A stretch of DNA of 64,000 nt from Raoultibacter phocaeensis. Its GTDB lineage: Bacteria > Actinomycetota > Coriobacteriia > Coriobacteriales > Eggerthellaceae. The stretch is from contig NZ_CABDUX010000002.1 of NCBI RefSeq assembly GCF_901411515.1, positions 1-64,000 on the forward strand. Direction: 5' to 3'. This document shows, piece after piece, positions 19,310 through 30,861 of the stretch (positions are counted from its first letter, which is position 1; each line of letters begins with the position of its first letter). The notes under the pieces are model-generated. The model was not told the origin of the DNA and made no database searches. It saw nothing but the letters and a program-made list of their open reading frames with translations. The position numbers and the translations under genes are program-made.

Positions 19310-19405
19310 GTTCAATAAGTTCATTTTTCTGCCGTTGAGTTCAATTTTTGGAGAAATTCCTGCTTGCATGACGTATACTCAGTGAACGATTTCACGAAAT
19401 TGAAC
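19310..19405 (+). promoter_or_regulatory. Putative operator array and promoter for the XRE-aminotransferase gene
   Basis: GTTCAAT occurs at 19310-19316 and 19339-19345, a partial copy GTTCAT at 19319-19324, and the inverse ATTGAAC at 19399-19405. TATACT at 19374-19379 is a good -10. The half-sites flank this -10, as expected for repression by an XRE protein; the gene just downstream encodes such a domain. Confidence 0.5.
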
Positions 19406-19423
19406 CTTAGGAGTGCTGATCGC

Positions 19424-20944
19424 ATGCGGGAGCAAACGTTTGCCGAACGTCTCAACGAAACCATGACGGCACGAAGCCTCAAGCAGGCCGATCTTATCCG
19501 CATTGCGGGCGAGCGTGGTACAAAGCTCGGAAAAAGCCAGGTCAGCCAATATGCTAACGGAAAAACCGTGCCGCGAAGCGATGTGCTGCGCATCTTGTCC
19601 GATATCCTCGAGGTGAGGGCCGAGTGGCTTATCGATGGAACGGAGCCTGTTTCCGAAGAGCGCGAAATTGAACCGCCACTGCACCGTGAAAAAGAAGGAC
19701 ATGCCGAAAACCGGGAAAAGGATGGCGCTATGGGAGCGATCAGGAAGTCAACCAAGCTCGACAACGTGCTCTACGACGTGCGGGGTCCGGTTGTGGAGGA
19801 GGCCGAGCGCATGGAGCAAGCCGGGGCCACCATCCTCAAGCTCAACATCGGCAATCCTGCTCCGTTCGATTTTCGCGCACCCGACGAAATGATATACGAC
19901 ATGGGTCGCCAGCTTGCGGATTGCGAAGGCTACTCGTCGGCGAAAGGGTTGTTCTCGGCCCGCAAGGCCATCATGCAGTATGCGCAGCTCAAGCATATCG
20001 AGGGCGTGACTATCGAAGACGTGTATACGGGCAACGGCGTAAGCGAGCTCATCAACCTGAGCCTGCTTGCCCTGCTCGACAACGGCGACGAAGTGCTCGT
20101 TCCCTCGCCCGATTATCCTCTGTGGACCGCGTGCGTGACGCTTGCGGGAGGTACGCCCGTTCACTACGTGAGCGATGAGCAGGCGGAATGGTACCCCGAC
20201 ATGGATGATATCCGCAAGAAGATCACGAGCCGCACGAAAGCGCTCGTCGTCATCAACCCGAACAATCCTACCGGTTCGCTTTACCCCCCTGCGGTGCTGC
20301 AGGAGCTTATCGACATCGCGCGCGAGCACGACCTCATCATCTTCTCAGATGAAATATACGATCGGGTTGTCATGGACGGGCTCGAGCATGTGTCCATCGC
20401 CTCGATGGCACCCGATTTGTTCTGCGTGACGTTCAGCGGACTCTCCAAATCGCACATGGTCGCGGGCTACCGTATCGGATGGATGATCCTTTCGGGGAAC
20501 AAGGCGAAGGCGCACGACTACATCTTGGGGATCAACATGCTCTGCAACATGCGCATGTGCTCCAACGTACCCGCGCAGTCAATCGTGCAGACGGCGCTTG
20601 GCGGCCATCAAAGCGTGCAGGGTTACGTGGTGCCGGGGGGACGCGTGTACGAGCAGCGTGAATTCGTGTACAAGGCGCTCAACGACATTCCCGGCGTGAC
20701 GGCTGTGAAACCGAAGGCGGGCTTCTACATCTTCCCCAAACTCGATGTGAAGAAGTTCAACATCACCGACGACGAGCAGTTCGCCCTCGATCTGCTCCAT
20801 GAGAAGAAGATTCTCGTCGTGCACGGGGGCGGGTTCAACTGGAAAAAGCCCGACCACTTCCGCGTGGTGTTCTTGCCACGAATCGAAGTGCTCGGCGAAG
20901 CCATGGAATCGCTTGCGGATTTTCTGGCGCATTACCGGCAGTAA
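19424..20944 (+). CDS. XRE-type DNA-binding domain fused to alanine aminotransferase (AlaA-like)
   Basis: 506 residues in two parts. Residues about 5-70 form an XRE/Cro helix-turn-helix (FAERLNETMTARSLKQADL, KSQVSQYANGKTVPRSDVL). From residue 103 the sequence is a fold-type I PLP aminotransferase close to AlaA: KSTKLDNVLYDVRGPV, LKLNIGNPAPF, NPNNPTG, and SGLSKSHMVAGYRIGW with the PLP lysine. AlaA makes alanine from pyruvate and glutamate. The ATG at 19424 follows TAGGAG. An internal ATG at 19730, in frame and preceded by GGGAAAAGGA, would give a normal stand-alone AlaA, so two products are possible. The DNA-binding part suggests that the enzyme controls its own gene; this is inference. Confidence 0.85.
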   Translation: MREQTFAERLNETMTARSLKQADLIRIAGERGTKLGKSQVSQYANGKTVPRSDVLRILSDILEVRAEWLIDGTEPVSEEREIEPPLHREKEGHAENREKDGAMGAIRKSTKLDNVLYDVRGPVVEEAERMEQAGATILKLNIGNPAPFDFRAPDEMIYDMGRQLADCEGYSSAKGLFSARKAIMQYAQLKHIEGVTIEDVYTGNGVSELINLSLLALLDNGDEVLVPSPDYPLWTACVTLAGGTPVHYVSDEQAEWYPDMDDIRKKITSRTKALVVINPNNPTGSLYPPAVLQELIDIAREHDLIIFSDEIYDRVVMDGLEHVSIASMAPDLFCVTFSGLSKSHMVAGYRIGWMILSGNKAKAHDYILGINMLCNMRMCSNVPAQSIVQTALGGHQSVQGYVVPGGRVYEQREFVYKALNDIPGVTAVKPKAGFYIFPKLDVKKFNITDDEQFALDLLHEKKILVVHGGGFNWKKPDHFRVVFLPRIEVLGEAMESLADFLAHYRQ

Positions 20945-21099
20945 ACGCACGAGCGCACGACGGCCGATTCGGGTGTCTTCGGGCGAAAGGCGGAAGATGT
21001 GCTTGTCGGTGCTCGTGCATCGAGCAAACCCATGCAATCGCTTTGCTCTTGCTGTAGTTGGCTTGCGCCGAGGGTGGCTTGTTTTTCGGATCGGGGACC

Positions 21100-21462
21100 C
21101 TAGCGTGCGCCTTCACGTGTGGGATTGACGGCGTTGCGCTCACCCCAGGCACACATGGCCTCCATCAGGGGGTAGAGCGAGCGGCCTTTTTCTGACAGGC
21201 TGTATTCCACCTTCGGGGGAATCTGCGGGTATTCGGTGCGCACGATAAGCCCGTCCGCTTCCATGTCTTTCAGCTGCGAGCTGAGCGTCTTATCGGTGAT
21301 ACGGCCGATTTTGCGTTTGAGCTCGTTGAATCGCACGGTTTCGCACTCCACGAGCCAATACAGGATGACCATCCGCCATTTGCCTCCGATCATCGAGAGC
21401 GTGTAGCCGAACGGCGTGTCGGTAAGGGAGGAAAGGTTCCCCTCAAAAGGCTCCATGCTCAT
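21100..21462 (-). CDS. HxlR-family transcriptional regulator
   Basis: 120 residues with the HxlR/MarR-like winged helix fold: TLSMIGGKWRMVILYWL, VRFNELKRKIGRITDKTLSSQLKDM, and IPPKVEYSLSEKGRSLYPLM. Start at 21462 follows AAAGGAAG. These small dimeric regulators often control an adjacent divergent gene in response to aldehydes, thiol stress or redox-active compounds. Its divergent neighbour is the TIGR04076-like gene at 21616, and AGTAC (21484-21488) with GTACT (21504-21508) between them is a candidate operator. Confidence 0.9.
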   Translation of the reverse strand: MSMEPFEGNLSSLTDTPFGYTLSMIGGKWRMVILYWLVECETVRFNELKRKIGRITDKTLSSQLKDMEADGLIVRTEYPQIPPKVEYSLSEKGRSLYPLMEAMCAWGERNAVNPTREGAR

Positions 21463-21615
21463 CGCTTTGCTTCCTTTCAGAAAAGTACCCATCAAAAAAG
21501 ACAGTACTATACCGTTGCTTCGATGTGCAGTATACCTGAGTTCGAGCGTGTTGTCTGCGTGATCGAACTGCGTGCAGCGCCACGCCTGAAAGCAAGCGAC
21601 CGATGAGGAGCAGAT

Positions 21616-21954
21616 ATGAGCATGAACCAGGTGAGAATTACCGTGTTGAAGACAACGTTCGATGAAAAGCTGGCGCAGGAATACGGAGTCGAGGGTTTGA
21701 AGGCCTGTCCTTTTCTCAAAGAAGGGCAGGTGTTCTACGCCGATTACGCCAAACCCGAGGGTTTTTGCGACGAGGCGTGGAAGGCGGTCTACCAGTATGT
21801 GTTCGCGCTTGCGCACGGTGGCGCCAAAAGCAGCGCGTTTTATTTCGATGACTGGATGAAGGAACCCGGGATAGCTATAGCGAGCTGCAACGACGGTCTG
21901 CGTCCGGTCATCCTGAAGATCGAGGCGACCGACATGCCCGCCAAGCTCGGGTAG
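21616..21954 (+). CDS. TIGR04076-family small protein
   Basis: 112 residues, cytoplasmic. The layout VRITVLKTTFDEKLAQEY, then ACPFLKEGQVF and a late CNDGLRPVILKIEA fits the TIGR04076 family, which is widespread in anaerobes and has a conserved cysteine pair. Function is not known to me; the metal- or thiol-binding look is inference. Start follows GAGGAG. It is divergent from the HxlR gene, which probably regulates it. Confidence 0.75.
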   Translation: MSMNQVRITVLKTTFDEKLAQEYGVEGLKACPFLKEGQVFYADYAKPEGFCDEAWKAVYQYVFALAHGGAKSSAFYFDDWMKEPGIAIASCNDGLRPVILKIEATDMPAKLG

Positions 21955-22195
21955 GATCCAGCGAACGTCGCAGGTGCGGTCTGCGGTCGGCGGCGGCAAG
22001 ATTAGCGGCACACGCTTTGGCGGGCGATGTCGGCATAGTGCGGGTGCCGTTTCCTCATCCATTGTCGACTTGTTTCGGATTCGGCGGCGTTAAGGCCCGA
22101 GCCAGTGGGTGCTGGGGTATCATAGTCGAAGACACATAGCACGGCATTGCGCTGCGCCAACGGGGGCGTACGCCTACGGATTCGAAAGGTTGAGC

Positions 22196-23392
22196 ATGAC
22201 GAAAATAGCGATGACCACGCCGCTTGTTGAAATGGACGGCGACGAGATGACGCGCATCATCTGGCAGATGATCAAAGACGAGCTCTTGCTTCCGCACATC
22301 GATCTCAAAACCGAGTACTACGATTTGGGACTTGAACATCGCAACGCCACCGACGATCAGGTGACGATCGATTCGGCCGATGCCACCAAACGTTTGGGCG
22401 TGGCAGTGAAGTGCGCCACCATCACTCCGAACGCCGCACGTATGGACGAGTACGATCTCAAGAGCATGTGGAAGAGCCCGAACGGCACGATCCGCGCCAT
22501 GCTCGACGGCACGGTGTTTCGCACCCCTATTACTGTCAAGGGCATCGAGCCGTGCGTGCGCACCTGGGTCAAGCCCATCACGATCGCCCGTCATGCGTAC
22601 GGCGACGTTTACAAAAATGCCGAGATGATCGTTCCCGGCCCCGGTACGGTAGAACTCGTGTATACGGCAGCCGACGGAACCGAAACGCGCGAACTCGTCC
22701 ACGAGTTCGACGGCCCCGGAGTGGCCCAGGGCATGCACAACCTCGACGCGTCCATCGAGAGCTTCGCGCGCAGCTGCTTCGAGTACGCGCTTGATCTGGG
22801 ACAGGATATCTGGTTTGCTACCAAGGACACGATTTCCAAAAAGTACGACCACCGCTTCAAGGACATCTTCCAGGAAATCTACGACGCCAAGTACGCAGCG
22901 CGCTTCGAAGAGGCCGGCATCGAGTACTTCTACACGCTCATCGACGATGCCGTGGCGCGCGTGATGAAAGCAGACGGCGGCTTTATCTGGGCCTGCAAGA
23001 ACTACGACGGCGATGTGATGAGCGACATGGTGTCGAGTGCGTTCGGATCGCTTGCGATGATGACCTCGGTGCTCGTGAGCCCGCAGGGCTACTATGAGTA
23101 CGAGGCCGCGCACGGCACCGTGCAGCGCCACTACTACAAGCACCTCAAAGGTGAGGAAACATCCACGAACTCGGTTGCCACCATCTTCGCGTGGTCGGGA
23201 GCGCTGCGCAAGCGCGGCGAGCTCGACGGCCTGGCTGATCTGGTCGACTTCGCCGATCGCTTGGAAAAAGCCACGCTCGATACCATCGAGGCTGGCGAGA
23301 TGACGGGAGATTTGGCGCGCATCACGACGCTCGAGAATCCGAAAACGCTCAGCACGCGCGACTTCATTCTGGCGGTTGCCGGGAGGCTGTAA
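22196..23392 (+). CDS. icd: NADP-dependent isocitrate dehydrogenase, eukaryotic-type
   Basis: 398 residues, close to the homodimeric NADP enzyme of mitochondria and cytosol (IDH1/2 subfamily) rather than to the enzyme at 775. Features: the start [20 protein letters not shown], the isocitrate-binding [38 protein letters not shown] with the metal ligand Asp, and [16 protein letters not shown] with the Arg-His pair that contacts the NADP phosphate. ATG at 22196 follows GAAAGG and matches the family start. It supplies NADPH and 2-oxoglutarate. It has no TCA-cycle neighbour and is followed by degraded DNA. Confidence 0.93.
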   Translation: MTKIAMTTPLVEMDGDEMTRIIWQMIKDELLLPHIDLKTEYYDLGLEHRNATDDQVTIDSADATKRLGVAVKCATITPNAARMDEYDLKSMWKSPNGTIRAMLDGTVFRTPITVKGIEPCVRTWVKPITIARHAYGDVYKNAEMIVPGPGTVELVYTAADGTETRELVHEFDGPGVAQGMHNLDASIESFARSCFEYALDLGQDIWFATKDTISKKYDHRFKDIFQEIYDAKYAARFEEAGIEYFYTLIDDAVARVMKADGGFIWACKNYDGDVMSDMVSSAFGSLAMMTSVLVSPQGYYEYEAAHGTVQRHYYKHLKGEETSTNSVATIFAWSGALRKRGELDGLADLVDFADRLEKATLDTIEAGEMTGDLARITTLENPKTLSTRDFILAVAGRL

Positions 23393-23418
23393 CGTTTCAC
23401 CTCATCTTGTTGCCCTGC

Positions 23419-23670
23419 TTAGCGATTGCCGGGTTGCTCTAAGAACCATTTCCATGCAGGAATCTGGACGATGCTCTTTCCCCTCTTGTTCGAAAAGGGC
23501 ATCGTCGCCTTTTCCGACAATGAGGGTTGCGCTTTTGACTTTACGCTCGTCCATCGCCTCCCAAAGCGCCCTCGTTTCGCGGGCGAGTGTTCCGGCGTCG
23601 TCGATGCGAGCTGCAACTTGGTACAGTTCGCAGGTTTCGTCGAAAAGCGCATCTCCCGTAACGAAATCAA
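23419..23670 (-). pseudogene. C-terminal remnant of an AAA ATPase (DUF4143-like)
   Basis: Reading the minus strand, one frame gives IDFVTGDALFDETCELYQVA, TLARETRALWEAMDER and ATLIVGKGDDALFEQEG, then the match moves to the next frame: KSIVQIPAWKWFLEQPGNR and a stop. The closing pattern resembles the C-terminus of the AAA/DUF4143 ATPases common in gut bacteria. A TGA lies just upstream of the homologous part, and the ATPase core is gone. So this is a 5'-truncated and frameshifted remnant. The family call is from memory of the pattern and is moderate. Confidence 0.5.
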
Positions 23671-23702
23671 TGTTTCAAGAATTATCGTATTCATTATTCT
23701 CT

Positions 23703-23761
23703 AAACTGGCTAGATAACTTTACCAATATTTCAAAAACTGGAAAGGTTATCTAGCCAGTTT
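23703..23761. repeat. 16-bp perfect inverted repeat with A+T-rich loop
   Basis: AAACTGGCTAGATAAC at 23703-23718 is perfectly complementary to 23746-23761. The 27-base loop contains partly matching TTTACC/GGAAAG arms. It sits at the truncated end of the ATPase remnant and could be its old operator or the end of a small mobile element. From here to 23880 I see only a fragmentary reading frame ending in HDTATVHRSLFG, of unknown origin. Confidence 0.6.
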
Positions 23762-23880
23762 GGGAACAAAGTGATTCGTGGCGGTTCGACTACGAAGCGA
23801 ACGACCACGACACGGCGACGGTGCATCGCTCCCTGTTCGGGTAGGGCTTCGGCTACGGGCAGGTCGATTCTCCCGCACCT

Positions 23881-26421
<2,541 letters not shown>

Positions 26422-26611
26422 AGTGTTTGCCTCGGGTGCTTGTGCGGTTTACCTGTGTCTCGGTGCTCGTGCGGGATTCCATAGTAAAACGCTGCATGGC
26501 GCAAAGGGGCATCGACTTGGTAACAGAATTGGGCTAGCGGGCTTGCCGAGGCTTGTTTCGGTAACCGTTCAGGCGGCTTGTGGCGCCTAGTTGCTCGTGA
26601 CTTTTGTGTTC

Positions 26612-26645
26612 GGCGGAAGGTCGTCTGTGAGGGCGGCCTTCCGCC
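26612..26645. terminator. Hairpin between UvrA-like and permease genes
   Basis: GGCGGAAGG at 26612-26620 pairs perfectly with 26637-26645. It lies just past the stop of the minus-strand permease gene and has no T run. Confidence 0.45.
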
Positions 26646-26652
26646 TGTGCCG

Positions 26653-27939
26653 TTATCGAATTGGCGGATCGGTGTTTACGGCTTTACCCGTAGAGTGCGC
26701 AACTAGAGGTGCAACGCACAGGGCTATGGCCCCGACGAACCCTGCGCCGATGAGGCCTCCCGCCGCCGGGTTCGCGGCAGTCGCTCCCGTGTAGAATATC
26801 TGACGGATGCCGTCGCCGATGAAGTGCTGGGGTACCCAGGGGTAGAGCCAATCTTGATAGAGGGTCGGAAGAAGTTCGTACGGCAGGTTTCCGCACGCCA
26901 TTCCGCACGCGAAGCATCCGAGGATGACTACCGCACCGAGCGGCGTTGCGATATCGAGGCATCCGACAAACAGGAGCATGAGGCAGAAACTTGCGAGCCA
27001 GAGGAAAAGGCCGGTGTCGAGAGAGGGTATCGAAAGGCCGCTTGTCTCGACTAGTGCGGTTGTACCGAATCCGATGAGCCATGAAAGCACGAGGATGAAC
27101 ATAGCTTGCATGCCGATCGTTTTGAATCGCTGCGAGCGGGTTGCGTCTTTCGCCGGCTTCGTTGCGACGAAGAGCGCTACCGAGCAGATCATCGACATGA
27201 TGAAGACGGGCAATACGGTGAACTGCTGGGCCATGTTGAGCGTTCCGCCGCCGATGTCGGCTTCGTCGACGATCTCGAGGGTATAGGCGAGCCCCTGTTC
27301 GGCAAGCATGCTGGTGAGCATCGTTTTCACCGTCGAGGCGGCCAGGGGATTCTTGCCTTCGTCGATGATGACGGCAAGGGGGCTGATCTTCGGTATCTCG
27401 CTGTCTGCCGATCCGGCTGCGGCGTTGGGGATGCTGCTCTGGGCTCCGCTTGAAAGATCGCCTTGCGGTGTTGTGCCGTTCGGGCTCGAGGCTCCCTCGG
27501 TTTCGCTTGCTTCGGCAGATGCTCGGGCTGCAGCCACTTTTGCCGCCTGTTCGGTTTGCGCGGCCGCCGCTATCGCCTCTGCCGTTTTTGCGTCGACCTG
27601 CGATTGCGAGAAGTCCGAGGGAATTACGATCGCCGCGTACAGCTCTTCGTTTTCAATCGCTTCGTCAAGGGCTTCCTGCGAGTCGTATTCGGTCCACGTG
27701 ACCGCGTGCGTTTCTTCTTCATCCTGCGATTCGAGAATCTGCTCGACGATTGTCTCGCCTGCATTCAGTGCGCCTTGCGGCGATTGTGCGCCCTCGTCTA
27801 GCGAGAGGATGCCGAGGGGAAGTCCTTTGGGTTCAGCGGTGACCATAGGGTAGACCACAAGCGACATGACGCATGCCACCACGAGGAAGGCGGCGAACGG
27901 CAGCACATAACGCTTCTTTCCCAGTTTTTCCACCATCAT
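26653..27939 (-). CDS. YhgE/Pip-like ABC-2 type membrane protein
   Basis: About 428 residues. One N-terminal membrane span (RYVLPFAAFLVVACVMSLVVYP) is followed by an exported region of about 200 residues holding LPLGILSLDEGAQSPQG and ELYAAIVIPSDFSQSQVD, typical of the YhgE/Pip and ABC-2 permease group, plus a low-complexity Ala-rich stretch. The C-terminal half has about five or six membrane spans. Either of two adjacent ATGs (27939 or 27936) could start it, after CAGGAGGAAA. It is divergent from the TetR gene, with a shared palindrome between them, so it is probably the regulated target. A degraded copy of its N-terminus lies at 31289-31411. Export of a toxic compound is a guess. Confidence 0.8.
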   Translation of the reverse strand: MMVEKLGKKRYVLPFAAFLVVACVMSLVVYPMVTAEPKGLPLGILSLDEGAQSPQGALNAGETIVEQILESQDEEETHAVTWTEYDSQEALDEAIENEELYAAIVIPSDFSQSQVDAKTAEAIAAAAQTEQAAKVAAARASAEASETEGASSPNGTTPQGDLSSGAQSSIPNAAAGSADSEIPKISPLAVIIDEGKNPLAASTVKTMLTSMLAEQGLAYTLEIVDEADIGGGTLNMAQQFTVLPVFIMSMICSVALFVATKPAKDATRSQRFKTIGMQAMFILVLSWLIGFGTTALVETSGLSIPSLDTGLFLWLASFCLMLLFVGCLDIATPLGAVVILGCFACGMACGNLPYELLPTLYQDWLYPWVPQHFIGDGIRQIFYTGATAANPAAGGLIGAGFVGAIALCVAPLVAHSTGKAVNTDPPIR

Positions 27940-27966
27940 GTTTCCTCCTGTTCGAATGCCTGTTGA

Positions 27967-27988
27967 TATTCCAACACCTGTTGGAATA
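27967..27988. promoter_or_regulatory. TetR-type operator palindrome
   Basis: TATTCCAACA (27967-27976), CC, TGTTGGAATA (27979-27988): perfect 10-bp arms. It lies in the 111-base gap between the divergent permease and TetR genes, as expected for the binding site of that regulator. Confidence 0.75.
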
Positions 27989-28050
27989 TAGTATGCACAT
28001 CGCCAAGCTGGCAAAAAACCAGCAATCGGAACTCGAGTGTTGGGAAAGGT

Positions 28051-28641
28051 ATGGGAAGACCGACGAAAAGCAGCGAGGGAATGCCCGTTCGCTCTCTTAT
28101 GGAGGAAACATTCTGGAATCTGTTGCGTGAGAAGAGCTTCAACCAGATCAGCGTGAGCGAAATCGTGCGAAGAGTTGGGTGCAACCGCACGACGTTCTAC
28201 TACTATTTCGACAACATCGAGGATATGACGAAGCGGGTGATCGAAGAGGCGGTTCCCGCTGACATCCCCGCCCTCGCCGAGGCTTGCTTCGAAGGAGCAC
28301 TCTCGTTCGTGGAGCTTGACGACCGGTCGCGCACGTCGATCGAGCGGTTGTGCCTCGTGATTGGAAAAGGCGGAACGCCGGAGCTGATCGATCAGGTGAA
28401 GCGTGCGCTCAAAGCCGCCTGGATCGAGAAGTTCGATCTCGATTGCCGACAGCTCGACGTTTCGTGCGTGCTCGAGTTCATGGCGGGCGGCGTGGTGGGG
28501 ATCTTGGGCCACGTGGGAAGCGGCGCCGACGATCGGTCGCTCGATCAGTGCATGCGTGCGGTTTCCTCGGTTTTCTCCAAACCAGCCGTTGCCTTCGCTC
28601 GGGAAAAGCGGGTGGGTGCTATTTCCCCTTCACCATGGTGA
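28051..28641 (+). CDS. TetR-family transcriptional regulator
   Basis: 196 residues. N-terminal helix-turn-helix at about 12-60: FWNLLREKSFNQISVSEIV and VGCNRTTFYYYFDNIEDM, typical of TetR. The C-terminal domain is helical and presumably binds a ligand. Start at 28051 follows GGGAAAGG. It is divergent from the YhgE/Pip-like permease and the intervening palindrome fits autoregulation plus control of the permease. Its 3' end overlaps the end of the converging tex gene by 23 bases. Confidence 0.9.
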   Translation: MGRPTKSSEGMPVRSLMEETFWNLLREKSFNQISVSEIVRRVGCNRTTFYYYFDNIEDMTKRVIEEAVPADIPALAEACFEGALSFVELDDRSRTSIERLCLVIGKGGTPELIDQVKRALKAAWIEKFDLDCRQLDVSCVLEFMAGGVVGILGHVGSGADDRSLDQCMRAVSSVFSKPAVAFAREKRVGAISPSPW

Positions 28642-30766
28642 GCGAAATCTTGCCGCGGTCCTTGTCGATGCCGGTAACCCAAACGGTTACCGTATCTCCT
28701 ACGGAAACGACCTCGCTCGGGTGCTTGACAAAGCGGTCGGCCATCTTCGAGATGTGCACGAGTCCGTCTTGCTTCACGCCGATGTCGACGAATGCCCCGA
28801 AATCCACGACGTTGCGGACGGTTCCCGTAAGCTCCATTCCCACCGTGAGGTCGTCGAAAGAGCGGACCCCCTTGCTGAACACCACTTCCGGAGCGTCGTC
28901 GCGCGGATCGCGCCCCGGCTTTTCCAGCTCGGCGATGATGTCGCGCAAGGTTGGGAGACCGACGCCGAGTTCGGCGGCCAAGGCCGACGGGTCGCCTAAG
29001 CGTTCGGCAATGTGCGGGATTCCTTGCTCGATGTCGGCGAGCTTCACGCCTGCCCGCTTGAGCACTTCCGTTGCCACGGGGTAGCTTTCGGGGTGGACGC
29101 TCGTGGCATCGAGGGGGTTCTTGCCTTCTGCTATGCGTAAGAATCCGGCGGCGTTCTCGAACGCCTTGGGTCCGAGCTTGGGAATCTTTTTGAGTTCGCG
29201 CCGGTCGGCGAACCTGCCGTGCTCTTCGCGATAGGCGACGACGTTCTTCGCCACAGCGGCGCTGATGCCCGCGACATAGCCCAAAAGGCTTGCGCTTGTC
29301 GTGTTGAGGTCGACTCCCACGCGGTTCACGACGTTTTCCACCACGCCCGTAAGCGCGCGCTCGAGGGCCGCTTGGTTGAGATCGTGCTGGTATTGGCCGA
29401 CGCCGATCGATTGGGGTGGGATCTTCACGAGCTCGGCTAGCGGATCCTGCAGGCGGCGGCCGAGGCTCATGGCTCCGCGCGTGGTTACATCGAGATCGGG
29501 GTATTCTTCGCTTGCGAGCTTCGAAGCCGAGTAGACCGAAGCTCCGGCCTCGTTTACGATGGTGTAGCGAAGCGGTACATCGCTGTGCGCGATCAGGTCG
29601 GCGACGACCTCCTCGGTTTCGCTGCTTCCCGTTCCGTTTCCGATGACGATGGTGTTGATGCGGTAGCGTTTCACGTACTGGGCAAGCTTGGCTTGCGTCT
29701 TTTCGACTTCGGAGCGCGGCGGGGTGGGGTAGACCGTCGTGTAGTCCAGGAGTTTTCCGTATTCGTCAAGCACGGCGACCTTGCAGCCCGTGCGGTATCC
29801 CGGGTCTATGGCGATAACCCGCGCGCCCCTCACGGGGCGTTGTTGCAGAAGGTTCTCTGTGTTCTTGGCGAAAACCCGTATGGCATCGGTTTCGGCGCGC
29901 TCGGTGAGCTCGGCGCGCATCTCGCGTTCGAGCGAGGGTGCGATCAGGCGCTTGTAACTGTCGGCCAAACATGTTTTCAGAATGTCGGTGAATATGCTTG
30001 CTTGCCGAATCACCCGTCGTTCTAGCTGTTCGATCGCATAAGCGTCATCGGTTCGTACTTTGACCTTGAGCTTCCCTTCCTTTTCGCCGCGATTGATCGC
30101 AAGTACGCGGTGATTGGGTATTTTTCGGATCGGCTCGGAGAACTCGTAATACACGTCGTAAACGGTTTGTTCGGTTGCGTCGGTAGCCTCGGTTGCAAGG
30201 GCACCGTTTCTTCTGGTGAGATCGCGCAAGACTGCAGTGTTCTCCGCATCGTCGGCAACGTGCTCGGCAATGATGTCGAGTGCGCCCTGCAGGGCAGTTT
30301 CGGGCGTGTTGAACTCGCTGTTTGCGTTCACGTGGCGGGCGGCGAGCACCAGGGGATTCCCGCTTGCGAGCTGTTGAGCCATGATGAGGTTCGCCAACGG
30401 CTCGAGTCCCGCAGCGCGCGCCTTCGAGGCGCGGGTGACACGCTTTTTCTTGAAAGGCTTGTACAGGTCTTCAACGCGCTGCATAATCGTTGCGGCTTCG
30501 ATGCTCTCCCGCAGTTCGGGCGTGAGCTTGCCCTGTTCGTCGATGGAGGCAAGGACTTCTGCTTTGCGTGCTTCGAGGCTCTTGAGGTACGTGAGCCTCT
30601 CATCGAAGTCGCGCAGCGTCACATCGTCGATGCCCCCGGTGGCCTCTTTTCGGTAGCGTGCGATGAACGGGATGGTATTGCCGTCGTCGATAAGGTCGAT
30701 GACGGCTTCTACTTGGGCGAGCGTGAGGTTGAACTGCTTGGCGAGCGAGGTGGAAATGGTTGGCAT
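28619..30766 (-). CDS. tex: Tex-like RNA-binding transcription accessory protein
   Basis: 715 residues. Tex proteins bind RNA and affect transcription. Domains in order: N-terminal helical Tex domain (LAKQFNLTLAQVEAVIDLI, GNTIPFIARYRKEATGGIDD), the YqgF/RNase H-like domain (ARVIAIDPGYRTGCKVAVLD near 330), helix-hairpin-helix repeats (RRELKKIPKLGPKAFENAAGFL near 510) and a C-terminal S1 domain (GTVRNVVDFGAFVDIGVKQ). I place the start at 30766; the longer frame upstream lacks family match. The ribosome binding site is weak (AAGGAAAACGAGAAG). The 3' end overlaps the TetR gene. Confidence 0.93.
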   Translation of the reverse strand: MPTISTSLAKQFNLTLAQVEAVIDLIDDGNTIPFIARYRKEATGGIDDVTLRDFDERLTYLKSLEARKAEVLASIDEQGKLTPELRESIEAATIMQRVEDLYKPFKKKRVTRASKARAAGLEPLANLIMAQQLASGNPLVLAARHVNANSEFNTPETALQGALDIIAEHVADDAENTAVLRDLTRRNGALATEATDATEQTVYDVYYEFSEPIRKIPNHRVLAINRGEKEGKLKVKVRTDDAYAIEQLERRVIRQASIFTDILKTCLADSYKRLIAPSLEREMRAELTERAETDAIRVFAKNTENLLQQRPVRGARVIAIDPGYRTGCKVAVLDEYGKLLDYTTVYPTPPRSEVEKTQAKLAQYVKRYRINTIVIGNGTGSSETEEVVADLIAHSDVPLRYTIVNEAGASVYSASKLASEEYPDLDVTTRGAMSLGRRLQDPLAELVKIPPQSIGVGQYQHDLNQAALERALTGVVENVVNRVGVDLNTTSASLLGYVAGISAAVAKNVVAYREEHGRFADRRELKKIPKLGPKAFENAAGFLRIAEGKNPLDATSVHPESYPVATEVLKRAGVKLADIEQGIPHIAERLGDPSALAAELGVGLPTLRDIIAELEKPGRDPRDDAPEVVFSKGVRSFDDLTVGMELTGTVRNVVDFGAFVDIGVKQDGLVHISKMADRFVKHPSEVVSVGDTVTVWVTGIDKDRGKISLTMVKGK

Positions 30767-30861
30767 GGTTTGCTTCTCGTTTTCCTTTGGTTTGTGCGGC
30801 GAACGCTCCGCCGCTTCCGACGAGGCGTGCCGACCGATGCGGGCGGGCTGGGCTGTTCGCT

